Below, in pieces: positions 15,864 to 24,017 of a DNA stretch of 64,000 nucleotides. Each line of letters begins with the position of its first letter. Position 1 is the stretch's first letter. The stretch spans positions 1,860,001-1,924,000 of the forward strand of contig NZ_PYFW01000001.1 in the NCBI RefSeq assembly GCF_003020125.1. The letters run 5' to 3'. A program made the translations under genes and the position numbers. The DNA is from Bradyrhizobium sp. MOS003. Its GTDB lineage: Bacteria > Pseudomonadota > Alphaproteobacteria > Rhizobiales > Xanthobacteraceae. The notes beneath the pieces were generated by a model. The model was not told where the DNA came from. It saw only the letters and a list, made by a program, of their open reading frames with translations, and did no database searches.

Positions 15864-16931
15864 CTACCGCCCCCTGATCTCCGCGTATTTCGCCATCGCT
15901 TTCTCGAACTTGCGGTTGAACAGCCACATCGCCGCGAGGATCTCGCGGTAGCTGGCCGAGGTTTTCGCCCGGTCGGCCTGTCCAAACGCAAAGATGCTGT
16001 TGTTGCGCAGGTGCTTCATGACCGTGGGGCTCGAGACCCCATAGTTCAGGAGATCACCCGACTTCAGCGCCGCGCGCGTCGGCGTCGGCACGATCTGGAT
16101 CAGCTCGAACAGCTTCATCTGGTCGATCGGGTCAGGCAGCGTCTTCACGATTCCAGGAATCTCGCGGAACACATCCGCATGCGCGTTCATCAAGCCGTCG
16201 CGCACGTTGGTCCAGTGGTTGAAGCGGAGATCGGTGCCGCGGGCCCGGGCCTCCTCCTTCTCGTCGCGCGCGCTCAAGGCCGGATCGATCGCGACGATAT
16301 CGCCCTTGATGGCCTGCCATTTCCTGTAGCCGTTGCGGTCTTCGGAGGGCCCGGTCTGGAAGCTGCCCATATAGGTGTTCGAGCGGCCGTTGCGGGCGTT
16401 CTGCTTGCCGTTGGTCTCGGCAAAGAACAGCCCGAGGCTGATGCGCCCCGCGGCTGCTGCGTGGTCAGGCGCAAGTCCCTTGGCGCGCGCGATCACCGTG
16501 GCGAGATCGACGACGTCCTTGAACGGCGTCGCCGAATTCTGCGCATTGGCCGGCGGCGCCTCCATGACGTCGAACAACTTCGAATATTCGTCGATCAGGG
16601 GCTCGATCTCGGCGTCGAAATAGGCCGGCGGAATCTCGAACTTGTTGGGCCGCCCGATCCGCGACGGAATGGCATCGGTGAGATCCTTGTAAGTGCTGAT
16701 CACGGCGACGCGGGCGAGATAGAGCGCCTGCCCGGGCAGGTTCGGCAGCGGCTGCTTCGCCTCGAGCTGGCGCCGCCGCTCGGCGAGGACCGACTTGAAG
16801 TCGGCGAGCGCCCGCTCATAGGCGGCGAGCGCCTCGGATTGCTTCGGTGTAAGTGCGCGCTGTTGTGCGACGGCGGGCCCCGCGACGAAGAAGGCAACAG
16901 CCGCGAAGATTGCGAGACATCTGGATCCCAT
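15864..16931 (-). CDS. Exported protein of unknown function (355 aa)
   Basis: A 355-residue protein starting at MGSRCLAIFAAVAFFVAGPAVA, a Sec signal ending in AQQ. The frame stays open 17 codons upstream, but the signal peptide fixes this start. The mature part is largely helical. It includes KQSEALAAYERALADFKSVLAERRRQLEAKQ and a conserved-looking block around LGLFFAETNGKQNARNGRSNTYMGSFQTG. The Glu-Thr-Asn plus Tyr-Met-Gly-Ser-Phe-Gln pattern faintly resembles lysozyme-fold murein hydrolases, but I cannot assign it. Likely periplasmic. Convergent with the outer-membrane protein gene. Confidence 0.7.
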   Translation of the reverse strand: MGSRCLAIFAAVAFFVAGPAVAQQRALTPKQSEALAAYERALADFKSVLAERRRQLEAKQPLPNLPGQALYLARVAVISTYKDLTDAIPSRIGRPNKFEIPPAYFDAEIEPLIDEYSKLFDVMEAPPANAQNSATPFKDVVDLATVIARAKGLAPDHAAAAGRISLGLFFAETNGKQNARNGRSNTYMGSFQTGPSEDRNGYRKWQAIKGDIVAIDPALSARDEKEEARARGTDLRFNHWTNVRDGLMNAHADVFREIPGIVKTLPDPIDQMKLFELIQIVPTPTRAALKSGDLLNYGVSSPTVMKHLRNNSIFAFGQADRAKTSASYREILAAMWLFNRKFEKAMAKYAEIRGR

Positions 16932-17019
16932 GGCTGTTCCTGTCGATTCGATGGCCAGGGAGATCGTAAGCGTCAGAGGCAAGGGCTGGCGAGATGCAAA
17001 TCCCGCTCAGCCGGAATTC

Positions 17020-18510
17020 TTATGCCGCCCGGTACTCCGGCGCCGTCGCCAGGAATTTCGCATAGGCGTCCGCATCCGGCGGCTGGAAGTGTCCTTTGAG
17101 CCCGCCGCGCTTCTGGTTCTTCGCACCGATGTCGGCCATCAGCTCGTCGAAATGGCGGTAGTGATAGGGCGCGACGCAGAGGCCGCCATAGACGCCAGCG
17201 GCCGGCCGTTCGACGCGCTTGAAGTGCAGCATCATCTCGATGTTGTCGTGCATCTGACGCGCCGTCGGCTGGTTGGCGAGCTGGCCGTCGGCATAGCGAA
17301 CCAGCCAGTTGGCAGCGAGGTCGGCGCAGAGCACGGTGCAGAACGAGGAGTTGAAGCCGACGAAGCCGAGCTCGGGCAAATCAGGATTGGCGATCAGGCG
17401 GTAGAGCCGGTACTGCCCGTCAGCATCGACCAGCTTCTGCTTGTAGGCCTCGGGCAGGAACGGAACGCCGAGCTTGTAGCCGATCGCGAGTACCGCGACG
17501 TCCGCGCCCACGCGCTCGCCGCCGCTCATCACGATACTGTCGCCGTCATAATGGTCGAACGTGCCAAACACGGCCCTGATGCGGCCGTCGGCGACCATCG
17601 GATAGAAGCCGGGCGTTGCGATCGGCACCGAGCAGTTGACGCCGTCCTCGATCCGCTCCTTCGGCCCCCTGTTGCAGCGGCCGAGCTTGAGCTGCGCCTT
17701 CAGCAGGCTCTCCAGCCCGCGCCAGTTCGCCCACACCAGCGGCGCGGCGATGCGATACGCGAGCCGTCCCATCGCGCTGATGCCCCAGCCCGGAAACATC
17801 TCCTCCTGCGCGCGGATGTAGAGGATGCGCTTGAAGTTCACGAGGCCGCCGATGAAATAGGGGATGCGCCAGACCGGCTCGCGCATCACGATGGTCACCT
17901 CGCGCGCGCCCGATTTCACCGCGTTCACCGCGATGTCGGTCGCGGACTTCGAACCGCCGAGCACGACGATGCGGCGTCCTTTCGCCAGCGTGGGATCTCC
18001 GTATTTCGAGGAATGCAGCATCTGGCCGCCCTGTGCGACAAACCCGTCCTCGCCCGGGCAATGCAGCTCGCGCGGCTCGTTGAATTGGCCGGTGCAGACC
18101 GCGACGAAATCGAAATCCACGCTCGTGCTCGTGCCGTCCTTGGCCTTCAGCGCCAGCGTCCAGCCCGGCTTGCCGTCGGCGCGCCGCGCCATGCCGGCGA
18201 CCTCGGTGCCCAGGCGCAGCATGCGGTCGAGACCAAAGCTCCTGGCGTAGTCGGCGAGATAGGCGTGAACCTGCGGCCCGGTCGGCCATTCCGGATAGGC
18301 CTCCGGCATGGCGCGGTCGGTGTAGCGATAGAGCTCCTTGGGACTCTGGGTCTGCACGTCGGGGTAGGAGCGCGCCGGCTCCCAGACGCCGCCGAGATCG
18401 CCACTGCGCTCGACGATGGTGACGCGATGGCCGCGGCCGGAGAACGCCTTGGCGGCGGCAAGGCCGGAGACGCCGGCGCCGATCACGCAGACATGCTTGG
18501 GGCTGACCAT
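17020..18510 (-). CDS. Flavin-containing monooxygenase
   Basis: A 496-residue class B flavoprotein monooxygenase. The N-terminal FAD-binding Rossmann motif is CVIGAGVSGLAAAKAF (GxGxxG). GGVWEPARSYPDVQTQSPKELY follows, then a second Rossmann fold VVLGGSKSATDIAVNAV for NADPH. A stretch resembling the FMO fingerprint is GGQMLHSSKYGDP. These enzymes insert one oxygen from O2 into N- or S-containing or carbonyl substrates; the substrate here is not predictable. It lies 100 bp downstream of a cupin gene on the same strand, both facing away from an AraC regulator, so the three look like one inducible unit. Confidence 0.88.
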   Translation of the reverse strand: MVSPKHVCVIGAGVSGLAAAKAFSGRGHRVTIVERSGDLGGVWEPARSYPDVQTQSPKELYRYTDRAMPEAYPEWPTGPQVHAYLADYARSFGLDRMLRLGTEVAGMARRADGKPGWTLALKAKDGTSTSVDFDFVAVCTGQFNEPRELHCPGEDGFVAQGGQMLHSSKYGDPTLAKGRRIVVLGGSKSATDIAVNAVKSGAREVTIVMREPVWRIPYFIGGLVNFKRILYIRAQEEMFPGWGISAMGRLAYRIAAPLVWANWRGLESLLKAQLKLGRCNRGPKERIEDGVNCSVPIATPGFYPMVADGRIRAVFGTFDHYDGDSIVMSGGERVGADVAVLAIGYKLGVPFLPEAYKQKLVDADGQYRLYRLIANPDLPELGFVGFNSSFCTVLCADLAANWLVRYADGQLANQPTARQMHDNIEMMLHFKRVERPAAGVYGGLCVAPYHYRHFDELMADIGAKNQKRGGLKGHFQPPDADAYAKFLATAPEYRAA

Positions 18511-18610
18511 GGGATTGCTCGCAATCGATGTGTGTGTTTCGCGCGCAAGCGGCCTCGTTCGGCCGCAAGGTGCGGCCGGCGGTGCTGCGAGCCGATGAAT
18601 GGAGAGGAGG

Positions 18611-19060
18611 CTAGTCGTTGGCCTCGGGCGGCAGGAAATCGACCTCGTGCAGCGCCGAGATGCGCACGACCTCGGCAGGGTCGGTCAGATTGTGCAGTTG
18701 CTCGAACAGCGCCTCGAGCTTCTGCATCGGCGAGACCCAGAACAGCGCGCGGGCCGGCTTGTCGGACTTGTTGAAATAGCCGTGCGGAATGCCGCGCGGC
18801 AGGCGCACGAGATCGCCGGCGTGAGCCTTGACCCAGACGCCGTCGAGCTTGAGGTCGAGCGTGCCTTCCTGCACCAGGATGAACTCGTCCTGGGTCGGAT
18901 GGATGTGAACCGGCACGAACTGGCCGGGATCGCTGTTGGTCTCGAACGCGAAGGTGGAGTCGGTGACGGCCTTGGGGAAATAGACCTGGCCCAGAATGTT
19001 CCAGCTCTTGCCGCCATAGCCCGTGCCGTTAGCGGTAATGCCTTTTTCGAGTGCAGTCAT
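18611..19060 (-). CDS. Cupin-domain protein
   Basis: A 149-residue single-domain cupin. Motif 1 is GQFVPVHIHPTQDEFILVQEG, with the two His and Glu metal ligands. Motif 2 is GDLVRLPRGIPHGYFN, with the final His. All four expected ligands are present, so a metal-dependent dioxygenase, isomerase or lyase activity is possible. The C-terminal helix (QKLEALFEQLHNLTD) follows the barrel. Upstream of, and likely co-transcribed with, the flavin monooxygenase; 189 bp from the divergent AraC gene. Confidence 0.87.
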   Translation of the reverse strand: MTALEKGITANGTGYGGKSWNILGQVYFPKAVTDSTFAFETNSDPGQFVPVHIHPTQDEFILVQEGTLDLKLDGVWVKAHAGDLVRLPRGIPHGYFNKSDKPARALFWVSPMQKLEALFEQLHNLTDPAEVVRISALHEVDFLPPEAND

Positions 19061-19249
19061 CGCATGCTCCCATTGGATTCCGGCGAGGTTGGAGCTTCGG
19101 CCATCAAAGGGGCGCCTGTCTATCCGCTAAACGAATCCGCGAAGAGCCTGCTGCCGTGCAGCATGACGATTTTGCCGACGCCGCCCTTTCCGGATCCGGG
19201 GGATTATTATAGGCTTAAAGCAATTCCGTGACGCGAAGCGTGGTCGACC

Positions 19250-20275
19250 ATGTCCGCAGCCGTGCTGGAAATGAGCGCAAGGACTCCCGCGGCGGAACGG
19301 CTCGCGGATTTCGCCCGCGTCACCACCGACGATGTCGACGAGGCGGCCGAGCAGATCGGACGCATCTTCTGTCCGCACGATCTCAAGCCGGCACGGCTGC
19401 GCGCCTCCGGCTTCTCCGCCCGGCACAATTGCGCCGGCTTCGACGGCTTCTCCATCAATTACGTGGCCTATGGCGGATCGGTCGGCATCGATCCCGGCTG
19501 CCTCGAGCGCTTCTTCCTGGTGCAAGTCCCACTCGCGGGCACGGCCTGTATTCGCGCCGGGACGACCGGGCTCGAGGCGGTGCCGGGGCGGACAGCGTCG
19601 CTGCTGTCGCCGACGATCCCGACGCGGATGATGTGGCGCGACTGCGCGCAGGCGATCCTGCTGTTCGACCGCCGCATGGTCGAGCAGCGCGCCGCGGCGC
19701 TGTCGGGCAGGGTGTCGGGCACGGTCGAGTTCGGTCCAATGATCGATTTGGACGCGCCGGGCGGGCGGGCTCTGCGAACCAGCCTCGCCGAGCTGATGAT
19801 GCTTGCCGAGCGTCTCGGCCCTTCCGGCCGGCTGTCGGCGGTCGCGATGGCCGATTGGCGGGAGCTGCTGCTCGATCGCTTGCTCAACGGCCAGCGCCAT
19901 GGCCTGTCGGATGCTATTCAAACGTTCTCCGGGCAGGCCGAGCGGCTGCCGCGCGCGCTCCGCACGGCGCGCGACCATCTTGCCGACAATGCCGGCGAGC
20001 CGCTCGACCTGGCGCAGCTCGCCTGCGCCTCCGGCATCGGCATCCGCGCGCTGCAGCTCGGCTTCCGCCGTCACTTCGGCCTGTCGATCTCGCAGATGCT
20101 GCTCGATATGCGTCTCGCCGGGCTCCACGCCCGCCTCGCGCAAGGATCGCCCGACACCTCCATCACCGACATCGCCTTCGATCTCGGCTTCACCCATCTC
20201 GGCCGCATGGCCGGCGCCTATCGCGAAAAATTCGGCGAGACACCCTCGGCGACGCTGCGGCGGCGGATGAGCTGA
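19250..20275 (+). CDS. AraC family transcriptional regulator
   Basis: A 341-residue regulator with an N-terminal AraC-type ligand-binding cupin region (about 35-200; INYVAYGGSVGIDPGCLERFFLVQVPLAG) and a C-terminal AraC/XylS DNA-binding domain (about 235-340). The latter includes LDLAQLACASGIGIRALQLGFRRHFG and ITDIAFDLGFTHLGRMAGAYREKFGETPS. Divergent from the cupin-monooxygenase pair and probably its activator. The start lacks a strong ribosome binding site; MSARTPAAERL seven codons in is an alternative. A short direct repeat begins immediately at its stop codon. Confidence 0.87.
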   Translation: MSAAVLEMSARTPAAERLADFARVTTDDVDEAAEQIGRIFCPHDLKPARLRASGFSARHNCAGFDGFSINYVAYGGSVGIDPGCLERFFLVQVPLAGTACIRAGTTGLEAVPGRTASLLSPTIPTRMMWRDCAQAILLFDRRMVEQRAAALSGRVSGTVEFGPMIDLDAPGGRALRTSLAELMMLAERLGPSGRLSAVAMADWRELLLDRLLNGQRHGLSDAIQTFSGQAERLPRALRTARDHLADNAGEPLDLAQLACASGIGIRALQLGFRRHFGLSISQMLLDMRLAGLHARLAQGSPDTSITDIAFDLGFTHLGRMAGAYREKFGETPSATLRRRMS

Positions 20276-20333
20276 GGAGCTAGCTTTTCCAGATGATAAG
20301 CGCCGAAGGTTGGAGCTAGATTATACAGATCAT
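20276..20333. repeat. Imperfect 22-bp direct repeat at the edge of an AT-richer patch
   Basis: GGAGCTAG then a variable 5-6 bp then CAGAT(G/C)AT occurs at 20276-20297 and again at 20312-20333, with about five mismatches. The second copy overlaps the stop codon of the low-GC gene at 20330-21004. Confidence 0.4.
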
Positions 20334-21004
20334 CTAAACATTGTCGCTTGGTTCACGTCGCCCCAGCAATATTGACCGTCGCAGTCCTTGAACTTGTCGT
20401 TGATTGACCATTCGAGCATGCCACCTCGTGTCGGGATCCTGACAGTTACGTTCCGCTTTTCATCCCACAATGTCAGAAATTGCGGCGTAAAGTTTGTCTC
20501 TGTGTATTTATACATAATGGAGTTATCCCGCAGGAGCTTTTCCTGCCAGACACCGTTCGGCAGTCGCTCTATGGTGCTTTTCGGAAGATCATAGCGCTTG
20601 ATGGAATCGAGGAATTTCTTTGAACCCGTGTCTTCTGCAATTGATATCTGCAGTGGCCATCCGAAGAGGATCGACGACATGATCGATGTCGCTCCCAAGA
20701 TGAGAGCGACGGTCGCAAACCACGATAAAACCTTCACTTGAAGCTGCGCATTCTGGGCAAGAGGATTGGTGCTGGCTATTGTGGTCGTTCCAATTTCCAA
20801 GTTGACCACGATGAACATCAACAAGATGAAGAATAACAGGCCAGCCATCGCGTAACCGGCAACTTCGGGGACTATGGACAGCGCGGCCGTAGTCGCCACC
20901 GCGACCAGACCACTTGCTCCTAGTGCCCACTTATAGGTGTTCGGCGTTTGCTCCTTAAATTGTTGCATGTTCGTCTGGCTATTTTGGTCAGCGACGCTCG
21001 TCAT
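20330..21004 (-). CDS. Membrane protein of unknown function, atypical composition
   Basis: A 224-residue protein with a soluble N-terminus rich in Gln/Asn/Thr (SVADQNSQTNMQQFKEQTPNT). Three hydrophobic segments follow at about 27-47, 50-68 and 91-115. The rest is a polar C-terminal domain, probably extracytoplasmic, containing CDGQYCWGDVNQ with two cysteines. Its codon use and base composition are clearly AT-richer than all neighbours, with many AAA, ATA and TTT codons. This suggests recent acquisition. I recognise no family. The AT-rich zone continues to about 21168. Confidence 0.65.
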   Translation of the reverse strand: MTSVADQNSQTNMQQFKEQTPNTYKWALGASGLVAVATTAALSIVPEVAGYAMAGLLFFILLMFIVVNLEIGTTTIASTNPLAQNAQLQVKVLSWFATVALILGATSIMSSILFGWPLQISIAEDTGSKKFLDSIKRYDLPKSTIERLPNGVWQEKLLRDNSIMYKYTETNFTPQFLTLWDEKRNVTVRIPTRGGMLEWSINDKFKDCDGQYCWGDVNQATMFR

Positions 21005-21168
21005 GGGCTGATCCTTGAATGATGCTGAATAAAAATTTGGATTCTATAAGGGGTGGCATCCGAAATAGTAGATTGGCGCCATACAATATTCAGGGCGCTC
21101 GCAAAGGTTGCAAGAGAAAAATCGTGAATAGGCAGGCGCCGATACGCTTCGGGACCGTGGGCGGAAAT

Positions 21169-23037
21169 TTATGTCTTTCTCGGCTTCCTCGTGCCGTCGT
21201 CCTCCGCCGCCTGCCTGCGCAGGAACGCCTCGACATCCGCCTGCACCGAATAGGGCGTCGGGATGGCGTCGCCTGCGGAATCCACCGCCGTGTCGAGGCA
21301 GCGGCGCAGCATGCGGGCGAGTTCGGCCTTGCGATAGGGCTTTCGGAGCAGCGGTGCGCCCATGGTGGCGCGGCCCTGCGTGTGCAGCGAATCGTAGGCG
21401 TAGCCCGAGGTGAACAGCACGCGCAGTGACGGCCGCGTCGCCACCATCTGTTCGGCGAGCTCGCGTCCGTTCATGCCGCCGGCCATCACGATGTCGGTGA
21501 AGAGCAGGTCGAACGGCGTGCCTTCGGCCGCAATCGCGAGCGCCTCGGTCGCATTGGCGGCCGGGATGACCTTGTAGCCGAGGCCTTCGAGCTGGACCAT
21601 GACGTAGTTGCGGACGTCGCGGTCGTCCTCGACGCAGAGCACGGTTTCCTTGCCCCCCACGATCTTGCGGTCGTCATAGCCGGTCGGGCGCAGAGCGCTC
21701 ACCTCCGCCTTCGGCAAATAGAGTGTGAAGATGGTGCCGCGTCCTTCTTCGGACGCGACCTTGATGCCGCCGCCGGACTGCTTGACGAAGCCGAACACCA
21801 TGCTGAGCCCGAGCCCCGTACCCTTGCCGACCTCCTTCGTCGAGAAGAACGGATCGAAGATCCGCTCCAGGATGGTCTGGGGAATGCCGCTGCCGCTATC
21901 GGCGATCTCGATCTCGACATAGTCGCCGGCATAGCCGGCGCCGACCGCGACCGCCTCGCGCACGCCGAACACGACGTTGCGTGTCGTGAAGGTCAGTCTG
22001 CCGCCGTCCAGCATCGCGTCGCGGGCGTTGATGGCGAGGTTGAGCAGTGCCGAGCTCAGCTGACCGCGGTCGGCGTAGGCGAGCCAGACGTTGCGGTCGA
22101 GCCGGGTGACGATCTCGATCTTCTTGTCGAAGGTCGCCAGCAGCAGTTTTGCGAGCTCTTCGAGCAATTGGTTGACGTCGATCTCGGCCGGCTGCAGCGC
22201 CTGCTTGCGGGCAAAGGACAACAGGCTCGACGTCAGCGCGGCGCCGCGATCGGCGGCCTCGCTGATCAGCTTGGTGATGGTCGCAAGCGGCGGGTTGTCC
22301 CTGACGGCGTCGGCGAGGATCTCGATCGTGCCTGTGATCACCGTGAGCATGTTGTTGAATTCATGAGCGATGCCGCCGGTGAGCTGCCCGACCGCCTCCA
22401 TCTTCTGGGACTGCACCAACTGCTCCTCGGCCGCGCGCTTCCGGGTGATGTCCCTGACGAAGGTGTTGACGATGACGCGTCCGCCCAGCCGCAACACCGT
22501 GCTGGACGCCTCGGCCAGGATCTGGTCGCCGTTCCTGTGGATCAGGTTGAGCTCGAAGCGCAGGCCGGAAGGTGCGTCCGACAACTCCGGAACCAACCGC
22601 GCCATGCGCTGCCTCAAGGCGGGACGCAGCGGCCCGGCGACGATGAGATCGACGACGTCGGCGCCGAGCGCCTCCTGGCGCGTCCATCCGGTCAGGGCTT
22701 CGGCCTGAAAGCTCCACTCCAGCACGGCGCCGCTGTCGTCGATCTGAATGAAGGCATCGAGCGCTGTCTTGATGACAGCTTGCATCATCTGTGCGGTGTC
22801 GCTGCGGGCCTGCGCCAGTTCGGCCGATTGCGTGGCGGCGCGCTTGTCCTCCGACCGCTCGATCGCGCGTATGCAGAGCCGCACGAGCACAATTGCAACG
22901 GCGGCGCTTGCGATGAAGGCCGCGACCTGGGCAATGCCGAACCCGGGTCCGGACACGGCATAGGAGGCGAAGAGGGCCGCTGCGGTCACGACGACCTGTG
23001 CAGCCATCGCGAGTGTCAGAAGCCCCCTGGGTCTCAT
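21169..23037 (-). CDS. Hybrid sensor histidine kinase / response regulator
   Basis: A 622-residue membrane sensor kinase. Two transmembrane helices lie at about 7-28 and 34-55. A PAS domain spans ~84-200 (VLEWSFQAEALTGWTRQEALGADV). The H-box GGIAHEFNNMLTVI carries His225. The catalytic ATPase domain ~318-442 shows the N box NLAINARDAM, the G1 motif IADSGSGIP and a GKGTGLGLSMV G2 motif. A receiver domain ~464-590 has acidic ED-D471-D472 and phospho-acceptor Asp515 (FTDIVM). The NNML H-box and C-terminal receiver are typical of alphaproteobacterial hybrid kinases that pass phosphate within the same chain. No output regulator is adjacent. The signal is unknown. Confidence 0.92.
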   Translation of the reverse strand: MRPRGLLTLAMAAQVVVTAAALFASYAVSGPGFGIAQVAAFIASAAVAIVLVRLCIRAIERSEDKRAATQSAELAQARSDTAQMMQAVIKTALDAFIQIDDSGAVLEWSFQAEALTGWTRQEALGADVVDLIVAGPLRPALRQRMARLVPELSDAPSGLRFELNLIHRNGDQILAEASSTVLRLGGRVIVNTFVRDITRKRAAEEQLVQSQKMEAVGQLTGGIAHEFNNMLTVITGTIEILADAVRDNPPLATITKLISEAADRGAALTSSLLSFARKQALQPAEIDVNQLLEELAKLLLATFDKKIEIVTRLDRNVWLAYADRGQLSSALLNLAINARDAMLDGGRLTFTTRNVVFGVREAVAVGAGYAGDYVEIEIADSGSGIPQTILERIFDPFFSTKEVGKGTGLGLSMVFGFVKQSGGGIKVASEEGRGTIFTLYLPKAEVSALRPTGYDDRKIVGGKETVLCVEDDRDVRNYVMVQLEGLGYKVIPAANATEALAIAAEGTPFDLLFTDIVMAGGMNGRELAEQMVATRPSLRVLFTSGYAYDSLHTQGRATMGAPLLRKPYRKAELARMLRRCLDTAVDSAGDAIPTPYSVQADVEAFLRRQAAEDDGTRKPRKT

Positions 23038-23165
23038 GGTCTCCTACCAACGACGTCCGGTACGGACCCCCATGTCCGCCCGGCAGACGACTCCGGTCTC
23101 ACGTGAGCTACAGATTCAATGGGGCGGCGTCGAGGGTAAATCCGGCGGTACCGGGCGGCAGCGAT

Positions 23166-23798
23166 TCAACCTGCGGGCGAGTCGGTCTGGCGCAGCGTCG
23201 TCACCCAGATCGCGCGCGCGACCTGCTGGGTCGGGTTGTCGAACATGTGCGGCACGGTGCTGGGAAAGCGGAAACTGTCGCCGGCTTCCAGCACATGGGC
23301 CTGGTTGTCGAGCCACAGCCGCAGGCTGCCGGAGAGGATGTAGCCCGCTTTCTCGCCGGTGTGCTGCAGGAAGTCGGTGCCGGAGGAGGCGCCCGGATTG
23401 AGCGTGAGCTCGTAGAGCTCGAGCTGGCCTTTGTCCGCCGGCGTCAGCGCTTCCTTGACCACGCCGCTGGCAGTGAGCCGCAGCAGCCGCCGGCTGTTCT
23501 TGCGCACGATATAGCGTTGCACGTCGGCGGGATCGCTGGTCTCGAAGAAGTAAGAGATGGGAACGTCGAGCGCGATGCTGAGCAGGCGCAGCGTGCGGAT
23601 CGAGGGCATGGCGCGCGCGCGTTCGAGCTGGCTGATCATGCCGTTGGAGAGGCCGGTCCTGGTGGCGACATCCTGGATCGAAAGCCCGGCGCGCTGGCGC
23701 AGCAGCCGCACGGTCTCGCCGAGGCGCTGGTCGACCGTATCGTCGGCCTCGATCGTCGGGGCGTCCTTCGCACCGTTGGTATCGCCGCGACCATCCAT
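23166..23798 (-). CDS. XRE family regulator with C-terminal cupin (PuuR-like)
   Basis: A 210-residue regulator. An N-terminal XRE helix-turn-helix at about 23-80 (VRLLRQRAGLSIQDVATRTGLSNGMISQLERARAMPSIRTLRLLSIALDV) is followed by a cupin at about 130-200 (ELTLNPGASSGTDFLQHTGEKAGYILSGSLRL, then DSFRFPSTVPHMFDN). This architecture is common for regulators of amine, amino-acid and polyamine catabolism, the cupin sensing a small ligand. GGGAGAG before the ATG at 23798 favours this start over an open frame 25 codons longer. It is divergent from the ABC-transporter/oxidase operon, with a 219-bp gap, and probably represses it. Confidence 0.88.
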   Translation of the reverse strand: MDGRGDTNGAKDAPTIEADDTVDQRLGETVRLLRQRAGLSIQDVATRTGLSNGMISQLERARAMPSIRTLRLLSIALDVPISYFFETSDPADVQRYIVRKNSRRLLRLTASGVVKEALTPADKGQLELYELTLNPGASSGTDFLQHTGEKAGYILSGSLRLWLDNQAHVLEAGDSFRFPSTVPHMFDNPTQQVARAIWVTTLRQTDSPAG

Positions 23799-23846
23799 GC
23801 CGCTCTCCCATGCATCATCATGGCCCGGGCCAGATCGGTCCAGGGC

Positions 23847-23943
23847 TTTAGTCGGAGTGAAAACGTCGTGCATCCTAGCAATGTGATTGACAGCTGTATT
23901 TAGTCATGATGAACTTTTGAAGCAAAAATTTAGAAGCACTAAA
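23847..23943. promoter_or_regulatory. Three TTTAGT half-sites in the divergent regulator/transporter gap
   Basis: TTTAGT occurs at 23847-23852 and 23899-23904, and its complement ACTAAA at 23938-23943. The last lies inside the inverted repeat TTTAGAAGCACTAAA. The sites sit between the XRE-cupin gene and the ABC operon it faces. They are candidates for its operators or for promoter elements; this is inference from position and repetition only. Confidence 0.3.
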
Positions 23944-24017
23944 GCCCACTCCTGTCCCTTTGCCGGGGTTTTCGGGGGCGCGGGAGACGGTGCCGCGTGC
24001 GACAACGGAGAGTGGTC

